64,000 nt of DNA from Ulota crispa. Lineage: Eukaryota > Streptophyta > Bryopsida > Orthotrichales > Orthotrichaceae. Below, in pieces: positions 37,269 through 48,604 of the stretch (positions within the stretch are counted from its first letter, which is position 1; every line of letters starts with the position of its first letter). Both the position numbers and the translations under genes were made by a program. The DNA lies in assembly GCA_963920765.1 (NCBI GenBank), contig OY987242.1:27118002-27182001 (forward strand), given 5' to 3'. The notes beneath the pieces were generated by a model, which saw only the letters and a program-made list of their open reading frames with translations, was not told where the DNA came from and did not search any database.

Positions 37269-38005
37269 CCCCTAAAAGCCCACTTGTCCCTTTGGAGGAT
37301 AAAATGGATTTTGGGCAGCTCACAACAACTGGATGTTTCATCTTTTTTCTTTGAAATTTTCACACATGATGTGTCCAAGGAGACAGGAGTAGCTTTAAGG
37401 CCCAACAATTTTCATAACTTTTGACTTCATGGTTCAAAAGTTATTGCATGATATGTTGTTTTTTTGAACTCCGGGCAGCTTGGGCAGCTCAAAGAACTTC
37501 TTTTTAAATAAATTTTTTTTTTAAAATTTTAAATTGGTTTTTTAAACTTATATGTATGTAGGAAGCTTTGGACCATTGGATTCCAATAAGTGAGGCAAAA
37601 GTTACAAGAAGTTTTAGTTTGTGGGTAGATATGGAGTCTCTCAAAACCATACCTACCCGCAAACTAAAACTTCTCGTAACTTTTACCTCACTTACTGAAA
37701 TCCAATGATCCAAAGCTTCCCACATACATTAAGTCTAAAAACCAATTTCAAAAAAAGATTAAAAAAATGTCATTTTTAAAGAATTTTTTTGAGCTGCCCA
37801 GGCTGCTCATAGTTCAAAAAAACAATATATCAAGCAATAACTTTTGAATCGTGAAGTCAAAAGTTATGAAAATTGTTGGGCCTTAAAGCTACTCCTTGGA
37901 CACGTCATATGTGAAAATTTCAAAGAAAAAAGATGAAACATCCAGTTGTTGTGAGCTGCCCAAAATCTATATGTTGCCAAAAAATAGTGCTTGGGCTTTT
38001 AGGGG
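37269..38005. mobile_element. TTAA-flanked palindromic piggyBac-like MITE, 737 bp
   Basis: Ends are CCCCTAAAAGCCCA and its inverse, with TTAA directly outside both (37265-37268, 38006-38009). The whole element is a foldback: the run through gcagctcacaacaactggatg on the left is mirrored near 37945, and ggtagatatgg-type sequence lies at the centre. Confidence 0.78.
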
Positions 38006-38009
38006 TTAA

Positions 38010-38713
38010 ATGGTAAAGTTGCAGCTCATAGGGCCCCTATGAGCAACTCTAGACTAACCTTGAAACTACTTGGATGTGTTCCTTCAATGGTACTTGACGG
38101 TCATAATCCCAACACTCCCAATTTAGCTTAGCAATTGATGTGTGACAAGATTTGCTTGTGCAAGTAGAGTTCACTGCTCCACTGCGGGTCCAACAATGTG
38201 TGATGAAACCCTCAAAAATAGGGTGCACAATTGGGGACCGATCGAGAATGGGTGTGTCTACCTTATTGAGGGCCTGATTAATGTACAAGAGTATGGATTG
38301 TTGCTTAGCATATCAAGGCAATGAAGTGGATGCATGTACAGTAATGCCCAACTAAGATGAAGGTATCCGGATAAAATATTCATTTCATCTTAAGAGAGCA
38401 TGCATTGTAGCCAAATACCCCTTACAACTCCCCAATATTGAACCTACTTGACTACTTCTATGTCAAGGACAGTGATCTTATCCAAGCATTTTTCTTACAC
38501 AGATTCATCTTAGGTAGGTACTACTATACTTCATCCTATTAGAGCGGGTGCCCACTGTATCTCAGGAGTGGAAATGGTAAGAAAGATCAGTAAATTATTA
38601 ATTTTTGTATATTTTATTGCAAATTGCTACGTTCTAAACAATATCCATCTTTTTGAAAGATTCTTGCAAAAGTGGCAATGGCCATTATTAAATGCACAAT
38701 GACGTTACATGTC
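38010..38713. other. Intergenic, unassigned
   Basis: Holds a 79-codon open frame on the minus strand (38049-38288) with a protein-like composition and several Cys and Trp residues, but no family I can name. No element ends seen. Confidence 0.35.
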
Positions 38714-38717
38714 TTAA

Positions 38718-39455
38718 CACTAAAGGACTAGGCCCTTTTTTTTCTCAAAAAACACTCAAAATTGTTATTTTTAAATATTTAATTTCAAGAACAATTTCTT
38801 TCTAATTTTATATATTTAACCATAGGATCTTGCATACTATTTATGCAAGTAGATATGGTGAAACTTTTGTGACGTTTGACCAAATAGATTGAGAAATGTG
38901 ATCATTTGAAATTAACCTCTATATATATATATATATCCTTTGCCCAAGACCTTTAGGTCCATTTGACCACATTTAGTGAGCATTTTTTGTACTATGGGTG
39001 CTAAGAGATTTGTTCAGCATGCTTTAAACCATATTAGACATACTCTTAGTAGTTTGCATGACCAATGAAGACATAGAACACCCGACATGGGACTGCATTA
39101 CAAAGATGTGCTTGAAATTCACACTACAGTGAGATATTAGTTTTGCAAAACTAATTTCCAAACAATTTTTTGGCTGATAGAAATTCAAATAGTGGGTTGG
39201 GAAATTTTAGCTTTATTGACAACCGCTAAAACAAATTGAAAAAAAATGAAATCTCTATTAACTAATACAATTCAAAGGTTAATATATTCATCTAATACAT
39301 ACACTATTGCTTTGGACACTCTCCAATGAAGGGTCACACCTTCATTGGTTGCCCTTGGATAAAGTTAAGGCAATTGGCATGCCCAATTTGCCCTTTGATT
39401 ATCAACTTCTCCAAAATCTCCCATAAGTTTTGAATGATAAATTTGATTTCAATAA
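38718..39455. mobile_element. TTAA-type element, family C, right end lost
   Basis: TTAA (38714-38717) then CACTAAAGGACTAGGCCC. Collinear with 48609 onward (shared ccataggatcttgca, actgcattacaa and ggttgcccttgg). The match stops at 39455, where a Tourist-like element begins. Confidence 0.6.
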
Positions 39456-39585
39456 GGGTATTTTCACACTTGGTGTAAAGAGTGGTATTAGCAAAGGAAA
39501 ATTAGATGCATTTGGACAAATCTTTAGATTGTATTCATATTGCTAATACCCCTCCTAACGGCTAACACCAAGTGTGAACATACCC
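39456..39585. mobile_element. Tourist-like MITE, 130 bp
   Basis: TIRs GGGTATTTTCACACTTGGTG and (inverse) GGGTATGTTCACACTTGGTG. Preceded by TAA; the right flank is TGT. Same family as 8779-8901. Confidence 0.62.
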
Positions 39586-39619
39586 TGTGTACGTAAAACA
39601 AGTGCAGAGCTACCTTGAG

Positions 39620-39839
39620 CAATGTTCAAGAAAAACTGGTTGCTAGTTCATTGGGAAAAAACCAGTTGCAATTTGAAATTGCTGGCAAATAAACCGGTTA
39701 GATTTTACTAAAAACTCTAAATATAGTATATTACTATATGAATTTAGAAAAATATCTGGCACAGTCTTGCAAAAAACCAGTTGAGTACTGAAAATGCCGA
39801 TTTTTGGCTGGTGAAGTCCAAAATTTTTCACAAACACTG
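39620..39839. mobile_element. hAT-type MITE, family H2, 220 bp
   Basis: Perfect 8-bp target duplication ACCTTGAG at 39612-39619 and 39840-39847. Ends CAATGTTCAAG and (inverse) CAGTGTTTGTG. Inverse orientation relative to 34410-34645. Confidence 0.75.
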
Positions 39840-39857
39840 ACCTTGAGTCCTTGACAC

Positions 39858-40142
39858 CAGCATTTAATTTGTTGGCAAATTTTTGCCTAAATCTTACCTT
39901 GATAGGTCAGTGGCTCCAAGTACACTAAGAAATTTGGGTGGAGAATTGGATGAAATTGCCAAATCCTTTCTTGGGAAGAATCCATTTTGCCAAAATTTGG
40001 ATGAAAGTAGCTTATATTAGTAGTTGTTTGCATGAAAATTTTCTTATCATTCATTCTTTCCAATTTTAGGCATATTTTCCTTACCTACGTGCATTCTGGG
40101 ATGTGGGTTGTTCTACCCTGGCAAAACAAAAATTAAACCCTG
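39858..40142. mobile_element. hAT-type MITE, family H1, 285 bp
   Basis: Perfect 8-bp target duplication CTTGACAC at 39850-39857 and 40143-40150. Ends CAGCATTTAATTTG and (inverse) CAGGGTTTAATTTT. Starts 18 bp after the end of an H2 element. Confidence 0.78.
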
Positions 40143-40254
40143 CTTGACACCACCGTGGCGGCCTTGGCTGCACCCAAAATTGGAGTTGACAAGGAACAAC
40201 AACCAGTTAGCCACACCCCTGCCAAAAATACCCAAAGGCGCTTATGAGTCATCA

Positions 40255-41434
40255 AGGGCTCGGTTTACTGCACATATGTTGATTTGGGCCCCAGCAGTGT
40301 CAAGGCTAAAAAAGAACTACTTGGTTTAGCTGCCTCGCCCGACAAGCTGCCCAAGCGTGCACCTAGAAAAGCTCGTGTAACTGCATTTCAAAACTTTCAT
40401 CCATCTGCAAGGACAAGACGCGGGACCTCATTTGAAATCTCAGGAGATTTCAAGGTTGAAGACCTCCCAGTGACATGTGGCCTCCTGGCATTGGGAATCG
40501 GGCTAACAGGTAGGGTCGTGGAGTTTTTGAAAAAAAAAACACTATCTTCATTGTCTTCATTTTCCTGATGTTGCAAGTCTCTCACATCTCCAAGACTTGT
40601 ATACATTTTGCAAATCAAATTAGTCCTAGTAATTTGGAACTTACACTTTCTTTAACCCCTAAAGGACCAAGCCCCCTTTTTGGGGACAAATGGGATTTTG
40701 GGCACGTACCTATGGCTAAACTACTTTTTTGTAATTTTTTGAAACTTTTATGGAAGATGGGGAATTCAAAGATCTGCGTGGACATCTAATTTTTTCCTCA
40801 TTCCAACATTTATTGAAGAAATTGCAAATGAATTTATGAGAATGTTTGTTTGGCTAGTAGCCCAATAACTTTTTTACAAATTGCATTTTTTTGAAATAAA
40901 AATTTGAGGTTAGTTCTTTAGACTTACATATATGTGGGAAGCTTTGAATCATTCAATTCTAATTAATGAGATGAAAGTCATGAGAAGTTTAGTTTGCGTG
41001 TAGGCATAGTTTTGAGATTTTCCACACCTACCAGCAAACTAAAACTTCTCATAACTTTCATCTCATCAATTAGAATTGAATGATTCATAGCTTCCCACAT
41101 ATATGTAAGTCTAAAGAACTAACCTCAAATTTTTATTTTAAAAAAATAAAATTCTTAAAGAAGCTTTTGGGTTGCCCGGCAAACAAAAATTCTCATAAAT
41201 TCATTTGTAACTTCTTCAATAAATGTTGGAATGAGGAAAAATTAGATTCCCTCACAAATCTTTGAATTCTCCATCTTCCATAAAAGTTTCAAAAAATTAC
41301 AAAAAGTAGTTTAGCCATAAGTACATGCCCAAAATCTCAAAATTCTCGCAAGGGGACTTTGGTCCTTTAGGGGAAAAAATCACTACACAAAATATGTTTA
41401 TTGTGCAGATTCTTATTACATTAGAATGTTGGTG
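40255..41434. repeat. Left arm of a large inverted repeat, interrupted
   Basis: Sequence 40255-40651 and 41378-41434 is present in reverse at 44937-45400 with high identity. The arms are about 460 bp without the insert, and the spacer is about 3.5 kb. On the minus strand of this arm (and the plus strand of the other) runs the same 73-codon frame beginning MICKMYTSLG. The origin of the segment is not recognised. Confidence 0.75.
40656..41373. mobile_element. TTAA-flanked palindromic piggyBac-like MITE, 718 bp
   Basis: Left flank TTAA (40652-40655) then CCCCTAAAGGACCAAG. The right end GGTCCTTTAGGGG is followed by AAAA where the unoccupied arm has TTAA (45000-45003). Internally palindromic around about 41010; the blocks acttacatatatgtgggaagc and its inverse mark the inner arms. 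Confidence 0.8.
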
Positions 41435-41713
41435 TAAAATAATCTTTTCATTGCTTTTTTTAACAACTATAATTACTATACATTCCAATACAATATAAAC
41501 ACACCACTAATATCAAGTAACTTGAATTTTTTGCGCTCTTGATTTCTTGATAAAATAATGGAACAAAAATAAATTGTAATTGGTACAATTGCTAAGCTTG
41601 GATTGTTGCTGCTTAATCCCTAAATGCATAAGGCACAAATTTTGCAATTGGTGTTCAAAAAAAATTCAAGAATTGTTTTATCCATGTTGAAGGCACAAGT
41701 TTGATTATATTAA

Positions 41714-41957
41714 CACTTAAAGGACCGCTCTACGTATTATATAGTATATACAGTGCCGTATAACTGGCATTTGCTATCAATAAAAAGCTTTATTTTGGGA
41801 TCTTGACGTGGATCTTGACTAACTCACTAGAACCGCAGTGATCTATATTCTAACTTCTTTGTTGATCTCAAATGTAATAAAGGTGTGGATGCATTCCAAA
41901 TACAAGAAAATACCAAATATTGTATTGGCCGCAAAGGGCTCCTTGGTCCTTTAAGGG
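41714..41957. mobile_element. TTAA-flanked MITE, family B, 244 bp
   Basis: TTAA at 41710-41713 and 41958-41961. Ends CACTTAAAGGACC and (inverse) CCCTTAAAGGACC. The interior matches 52421-52646 and 57699-57910. Confidence 0.75.
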
Positions 41958-41961
41958 TTAA

Positions 41962-42994
41962 GGTTTTTCTTGGGGATGTTGCACACTGAAGTTAACTTCA
42001 CCGTTCAAATTCAATTTCCTCCATATCTTATTCTAGTTGTTTTTGGTGAAAGCTAACCAGAAGTATCCCTTTTGTGGCATGAATACTATTGTGAATAGTG
42101 TCATGAATAGTGTCACTTAGCCTATGACAGGTTGCCACATTGAAAAGATGGGTATGAGGTTCAGAAAAAAATGCAAATTTCCCTTGGGCACTCCTTTTGT
42201 TAGTAAAGGCCCTTTTATTGAAATGCTGTCATTCAACAAAATCTAAAAATACTTTTGGACTAATTTCACTTGGAATATCTTTGATGTAAAAATAAAAATT
42301 TATTCATTATTGAATTTTCCTTCATTCAAAATGATTTCTACTCAATAATTGAAGTTAAAAAATTTATTTGTATTAGGCGGTTGGGATTTGACATTTGCTT
42401 TCCATGATCATCTTTGAAATTGTGGTCATTGATTTGGAAGGGGGGCCATTGCATTTCAAGTAACAACAAGAAAAATGAAAACATGCTAAGTGGTTGTTTA
42501 TCAATTTTGTATCCAAAAGTTGCCAACCTGCATTAGAAATATTTGGTGGCTCCAATAAAAATAAAAAACAAATACTTATCCACATTCAGTTAGAAATATT
42601 TTATAATCCGCATGGTCATTTTGGTTTTTTAAGTAGTACCATCTAGAAGTCTCAATCTTCAAGATTCTATAATTACAATTTTGTTTTCATGTTTAAAAAT
42701 GATCTTACTAGGGCAATTCAAAACCTTCAAAATTGCCTTATACAAACTAGAAAAACAACCTTGGGCATTAAGGGGTTCAAACTTCAATATCTAACAATAA
42801 CCAAAAGTGCCAAATCCTTATATTTACCTCCTAATTTGCTCGGAATTGTTTCATATGTTGCATATGAAAGGTTTGGTACTTGGGCAGACTATCCAAGTAC
42901 TCTTGACTCATGATAGATCAGGTCCTTGCATATGGATTTATTATAGCATTCAATATATTTATAAATGATATAATATCAAATATTCAAATTAGTT
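41962..42994. other. AT-rich intergenic DNA, nothing recognised
   Basis: Only chance open frames up to 74 codons. No end-defined element found. Confidence 0.4.
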
Positions 42995-42998
42995 TTAA

Positions 42999-43340
42999 CC
43001 CCTAAACGTAAAATTGGTCATTGCAACCAACCCCTCTCCAGTGGTGTGGTAAACGCCCATCCATTTTCATATTGTTTCAAAAAGTTGTAAAGATGATTAA
43101 TGTATGGTGCTCTCATGAAATTGCAAGAAGAGCTACATGAAACCTAACACCTTATCTTTGAATCTTTTCACTATTTGAATTACCAAAAAATATGAGTGCA
43201 TATGGTATAAATTTTTGCCTTTCCATGATGGACCATGTGTTTATGATCACTTCTAAAATAAATCAAATCAAGAACAACTTTTTCCAGACAAGTTTCTTGG
43301 TATACATTGTACATTTTTTGTCTGTCTTAGCATTTAGGGT
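42999..43340. mobile_element. TTAA-flanked element with diverged interior, 342 bp
   Basis: TTAA at 42995-42998 and 43341-43344. Ends CCCCTAAACG and (inverse) ACCCTAAATG. Shares only the first eight or so terminal bases with the other TTAA elements, so it is either a separate subfamily or a chance pairing. Confidence 0.5.
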
Positions 43341-43511
43341 TTAAGCTCCATTTTTTGCTGACTGTTGATAATTTTTGTCAACCTAGATAAATTCCCATGT
43401 GCTTAAGTATAAATGTCTACTTAGTGTTCTTTGCATTCTTTTAATTTTTCCTTTATTGAGTTCATGAATGAGAACTCATGTTTTGAAATCACATTTTGAT
43501 AATAAACATAA

Positions 43512-43927
43512 GGGAATTCATACAATACCACCGCTTTTCAACTATTCTTCCACACTTAATATGTATGGCAAGTATTTACAATATTAAAGTAGGTGTGGAT
43601 AAGGGGCAAAATATCACTAATTTGAATATAGAACTTGACATAGAAGTTGCAACTTTAATTTTGTTTTTTAGCTTCACATCTTGCTCACAACATCAATTAA
43701 AAAGTCTACATTATGCTTAGTATAATTTAGATTTTTTGAAATTGACACTACAAGCAGGATTAGGAGCTGAAAAAGAAAACTACAATTGCAACTTCTATGT
43801 GAAGTTGTATTTTCAAATTAGTGATGCTTTGCCCATGGTCCACACCTACTTTAATATTGTAAATATTGGCCATATACACTAGGTGTGGTATAATAGTCCA
43901 AAAGGGGTGCTATATGTATCAATTTCC
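43512..43927. mobile_element. Mutator-type foldback MITE, 416 bp
   Basis: The inverted arms start GGGAATTCATACA. The 9-bp flanks TAAACATAA (43503-43511) and TAAACTTAA (43928-43936) differ by one base. Shared arm sequence includes caagtatttacaatattaaagtaggtgtgga. A partial relative is at 47150-47515. Confidence 0.7.
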
Positions 43928-44079
43928 TAAACTTAAATATACTCTTTGACTATACAAGGAGGAATTTTGAAAATCTGCACCAAAAAAACATGAAGGAAAA
44001 ATATATAATCCAATGGATTAAGAGAAGGTAGATGTAAACATGAAAGATGTTTTAATTCACATTCCCTAAATGTCTTCAA

Positions 44080-44560
44080 CTCTATACTACTAAGTGAGAG
44101 CCCAACCTTCACTAACTTTGTGCCCTTCTCTAAATCATTCTAAAACTTCTTGGTGGAAGTTGAAGTAATAAAAATGCTCTATATGTAGAATACTAAGCTT
44201 GCTCTACCTACATCCTTCTCCAAGATCTTATAGAACTTCTAGGTGGAAGTTGAAACAATAGAGGATGCCCCAAATATAAAACAACAAAACGCCCTTCAAC
44301 CATGTTTTAAAAACTAAAAATTGCCAATCGCTCTCTAACAAAGTATTAAAAAGTAACATTGTGATGAAGGCAATTATTATTTTTGGTTTCAAAATAAGAC
44401 TAAAATGACAATGCATCAATGTTAGATTTGTTACCAATTCTGAAATACTAATTTTTTGTAAAGTACATCAAGATTACATTGTAGACCAATTCATTTGTGA
44501 GATAATGATTTTTTGTAAAGTTGAACATTGCAATACCCATACTTGTCCAACTCACGCAAA
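44080..44560. repeat. Dispersed repeat family D, copy 1
   Basis: Direct repeat of 49375-49860; both contain tatactactaagtg, ggtggaagttgaa-type blocks, aaagtaacattgtgatgaa and ccaactcacgcaaa. Ends were not resolved. Confidence 0.6.
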
Positions 44561-44936
44561 TCGTGTGCATGTGTCTTAGTTGTGTACATGTGATTATCAC
44601 AGACAGGTGAAGACGTGATATTAAAGTGGTCCACATCTGATATTACAAAAAGTCTTGTAACTTTAGCAGTACAATGATCTTCTTTTTTGATGTTTACGGT
44701 TAAGAAGAAACTCAATTTATTCTGTAGTTGGAGGGACAAGACATAGAGGTCAGTATACATTGTTTACACTACTTGAAATCCCAATATTCCTCAATTTGGG
44801 GAAAAATTTGATTTTGAGATTTTTGAGTATTTCATTTTTAATGGTTTTCATGCCCATGGGTGCTGCTATCTTACCATGAAGTTTGTCTTATTTGTGTAGA
44901 TACCTATGGTTTCTCAGATATTGCACAAACACCTTT
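44561..44936. other. AT-rich intergenic DNA, nothing recognised
   Basis: Chance open frames only. Confidence 0.4.
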
Positions 44937-45400
44937 GGATTATACCAACATTCTAATGTAATAAGAATCTACACAATAAACATACTTTGTGTAGTGATTT
45001 TAAAGAAAGTGTAAGTTCCAAATTACTAGGACTAATTTGATTTGCAAAATGTATACAAGTCTTGGAGATGTGAGAGACTTGCAACATCAGGAAAATGAAG
45101 ACAATGAAGACAGTGTTTTTTTTTTCAAAAACCCCACAACCCTGCCTATTAGCCCAATTCCCAATGCTAGGAGGCCGCATGTCGCTGGGAGGTTTGCAGC
45201 CTTGAAATCTCCTGAGATCTCAGATGAGGTCCCGCGTCTTGTCCTTGCAGATGGATGAAAGTTTTGAAATGCAGTTACACAAGCTTTTTTGGGTGCACGC
45301 TTGGGCAGCTCGTCAAGCGGGGCAGCTAAACCAAGTAGTTTTTTTTAGCCTTGACACTGCTAGGGCCAGATCGACGTATGTGCAGTAAACCAACCCGTCA
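44937..45400. repeat. Right arm of the large inverted repeat (unoccupied)
   Basis: Reverse complement of 40255-40651 plus 41378-41434. At 45000-45003 it keeps a single TTAA where the left arm carries a 718-bp element. Carries a 73-codon frame (45037-45258, plus) nearly identical to that of the left arm. Confidence 0.75.
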
Positions 45401-45418
45401 TCAAGAGGGCTAGCGACC

Positions 45419-45628
45419 CAGCGTTCAGGGAGAAACTTTTGCTTTACCGGCTAAAATTTGACGTTTTTCATTGTCAACCGGTTTTCTACAGGACAACCGG
45501 ATTTTACCCTATATTTATACTTAAATGTGTTGTAATTAGTTTTTTTGCAATATATGGCTGAATTTCTTATCCGGTGGTTTCAAATTTCGATAGGAGTGCT
45601 TGTTGCAATCTCAATCTGCTAAATGCTG
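45419..45628. mobile_element. Probable hAT-type MITE, family H2, diverged
   Basis: The left end CAGCGTTCAGGGAGAAA with ccggctaaaattt and caaccggttttct matches the H2 family; the right end (inverse) is CAGCATTTAGC. No target duplication is visible. Confidence 0.45.
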
Positions 45629-46498
45629 ACCGGGGTTCTTTTTAGTGGCGAATGAGTGCGTTGATGTTGCCTCGCCATTAGAGGATATCAGGACGGAAAT
45701 ACGATCATTGGGTGAAATCGTTTGCAACTGGTGAATTTTTGTCACTAAAATGAACAGCACTGCTGACTATACAACTAAATGGCGGTTATTTTTCAAATTC
45801 TGATGGGGCATTGACCCAGTGCCCGATGTTCTAGTTGGAGCAGATCTTTGAGCTTCAAGCCTTCAACAAGCTACTATCTAGCATTTCCCATTTTCAACCC
45901 GTTTTTCATAACCGTGTACCAGATATTACCTACATTTCGAACATACATATATCACACCTTTTTTACTATTCTATCATGCATACACTATATACGGTTAATC
46001 TTATTCCTAAAATAATCTTATTTCTATTAGTTGGGTAGTTGGGTTGTTGTGTAAATAAAGATTGACATATACAACACATTGTGTAATTATCACTAACATC
46101 AGATAAAAACAAAAAATGTAAATCAAAAACATATATACAAATATGCTCTCAATGATTAAATTAAGAATCTATACACTATGCATTAGTCAAGCTACTTCTC
46201 ACTCCGCTCATGGAAGAATCCAAAAGTGTAAGGAGAACAAGAAAGAAAGTATATAACTCACAAAAACAACAATAGGAGCGCTCTCTCTCTCAAACCTCAC
46301 AAGTCTTGATTTGGTAAAGAATGCCAAGTCAAAGAAGAAGCATTCCTTATCCACCAAACTCTAAATGGCCTCAAAATGAGGTACCAACTTGAATGAAATG
46401 CCAAAGGCCCTAGACTTTCATCCATCTAATGATCTACATCTAATATGGCATAGCTACGATGCCACATCACGTGACAAGGTGTCTATGCTCCAAGAAGA
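45629..46498. other. Intergenic, mostly unassigned
   Basis: Holds a short H2-like fragment near 45855-45925 (tcaagccttcaacaag, ttttcaacccgttttt). Nothing else recognised. Confidence 0.4.
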
Positions 46499-46507
46499 TT
46501 AAATGAT

Positions 46508-46940
46508 GGGGAAATTACAAATAGGGGCACAAAAATGAAAATATTACAAATAGGGGCACAATTTCAAAATAATTACAAATAGGGGTGCAATTTTGAAATA
46601 ATTTGTAAGCTTTTGTATTTTTTTGGTTTTGACATTGGTTGATTTAGATATGTCATATCAAATGTCAGCTAACTTCCAAAAAACTTGGAGGTCTTTCTAA
46701 AAATTGCCATCCCCTTTGCTAAAATTTCTTTATTAAGGCTTGATTTGGAGAGACCTTTAAGTTTTTTGGAAGTTGGCTAACATGTGATGTGATATATCTA
46801 AATCAACTAATGTACAAACCAAAAAAATCTATAAAATTTTACAAATTACTTTGAAATTGCACCCCTATTTGTAATTATTTTGAAACTGAGCCCCTATTTG
46901 TAGTATTTTTCATTTTTGTGCCCCTATTTGTAATTTCCCC
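46508..46940. mobile_element. Mutator-type foldback MITE, 433 bp
   Basis: Ends GGGGAAATTACAAATAGGGG and the exact inverse. Perfect 9-bp target duplication TTAAATGAT at 46499-46507 and 46941-46949. The motif caaataggggcac or a close variant is repeated three times at each end. Confidence 0.82.
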
Positions 46941-47149
46941 TTAAATGATGGTTATGGTTGGTTATTTCTATTAGTTGGGTAGTTGGGTGTTTGTGTTTCA
47001 AGAAAATTAAATGGCTGTTATGGTTGGCCTTGGGGATGGGGTATATATGAGGATAGGGGGTGGTCGCGGGAGAAGGAAATGAACCACTTAAACTTTCTTG
47101 TACAATAGCCTTCCATTGGAACGGCGGGTGCACAAGTCTACAAGTATTA

Positions 47150-47515
47150 TGATATTATAGAAGGTGTGGACCATGGACAAATCATCACTAAATTGAAAAT
47201 ACAACTTGACATAGAAGTTTTATCTTCAGCTCTAATTTTCAACTTAGATCCCGCTCATAGTATTGATTGAAATATGTAAATTAAACTTAACATAATAAAT
47301 CTTTTAATCAATACTATGAACAAGATCTAGAGTAAAGAAATAGAGCTAAATTCACAATTTATATGTTAGGTTGCATTTTCAATTTGTGATGTTTTGTTTG
47401 TGATCTACCTACCATAATATCACAAATAAAGGCTGTATATAGTAGATGTGGTAGAATAGATGTGGTAGAATAATTAAAAAGATGTGATACATACATCAAT
47501 TCCCTTCTACTATAT
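47150..47515. mobile_element. Partial relative of the 43.5-kb foldback
   Basis: Carries both arms of the family (gaaggtgtggaccatgg.caaa.catcac at the left; ttgtgatgttttg and catacatcaattccc at the right). The extreme left end is missing. Confidence 0.5.
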
Positions 47516-47886
47516 TGACATATTTTCAAAAAACGTGGCCAATTTTCTTTAGTAGTGTCAAAGTTTAGTTGATTTCTTTTGTGATTCATGCCAATGACAC
47601 ACATGTCAAAATAACTAGTTTAGAACGGATGAAGAAGTAATAATGTAATTTTACAAGTACTAGGAATAACCACTTTGCTCAAGGTTCGATGCGTTGTTTT
47701 CTTGAAAATTACCTCTTGACTATTCAAGGACAAGAATTTGAAAACAAAAGTTTCTAACACTCAAAACAGTCGGTTTCACATGAAATAAAAACATGAATAT
47801 AAAATTCAAAATACCTACTTTTACACAGAGAAATAAGTGCTGCTACTTGTCTTTATTTTATACAAAAGGCCATTTTGGAGTGACGT
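47516..47886. other. AT-rich intergenic DNA, nothing recognised
   Basis: No open frame or end-defined repeat of note. Confidence 0.4.
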
Positions 47887-47894
47887 TTTATTTT

Positions 47895-48304
47895 GGGAAT
47901 TGATATGTGCACACAGAGGGGTTGATATTTGCACACTCCTTGGGAAGTAAATTATAGATTTCTATCATCAAAAAGTTGAATTTGAAAATTTTGAATTCAG
48001 ATTTGGGCTTAGAGACCATGGTTTACTAGAGAACCATAAAAAAAAGTTGCAATTGAACAACACCCAATGACAAAACTTATCTAACAAAAAAATGTAATTT
48101 TTACTTTTGTTTGTAAAAAAAGATAAATTTTGTCATTGGGTGTTGTTCAATTGCAACATTTTTTATGATTCTAGAGTAAATCATGGTCTCTGAGTCCAAA
48201 TCTAAATTCAAATCCTCAAATTCAGCTTTCTGATAGTAGAAATCTATAATTTACTTCCCAGAGGGTGTGCAAATATCAACCCCGGTTTGCACATATCAAT
48301 TTCC
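47895..48304. mobile_element. Foldback MITE, 410 bp, with 8-bp target duplication
   Basis: Arms start GGGAATTGATATGTGCA and end in the near inverse. Arm sequence includes aagtaaattatagatttctatcat and acacccaatgacaaa. TTTATTTT directly flanks both ends (47887-47894, 48305-48312). An 8-bp duplication points to hAT, though the ends look more Mutator-like. Confidence 0.7.
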
Positions 48305-48312
48305 TTTATTTT

Positions 48313-48604
48313 AATGTGGCCCATCCTTCATAACCCCATCAGGGCTGATTTGCTGTCAAAGCACCTCCCCAATATCCTCAGTTCTCAGTACCCAATTCCT
48401 CCGCCTCCCCAACATTTATCAAAAAATACCATAGTGAAGAATAACACATTATTTAGAAGTTACACCCACATTTTCAAAATAAAATGTCAAAACTTTATGT
48501 CATAAAATGTATTGACATAGTATCATTAAAAATGACGACTACATCATTCTTTTCATAACAAATGGGAAAAGAAAACAAATCAGCATAACTCTATTGAGAC
48601 TTAG
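48313..48604. other. Short intergenic spacer, nothing recognised
   Basis: No repeat end or meaningful open frame was found. Confidence 0.4.

Noticed and set aside
40284-40568. 94-codon basic open frame (and the 73-codon frames at 40397 and 45037)
   Set aside because: They lie in a duplicated inverted repeat arm, are disrupted by a nested element, and resemble no protein family I know.
47895-48304. CRISPR-like or regularly spaced repeats
   Set aside because: The repeats are inverted arms of single foldback elements, not regularly spaced direct repeats.
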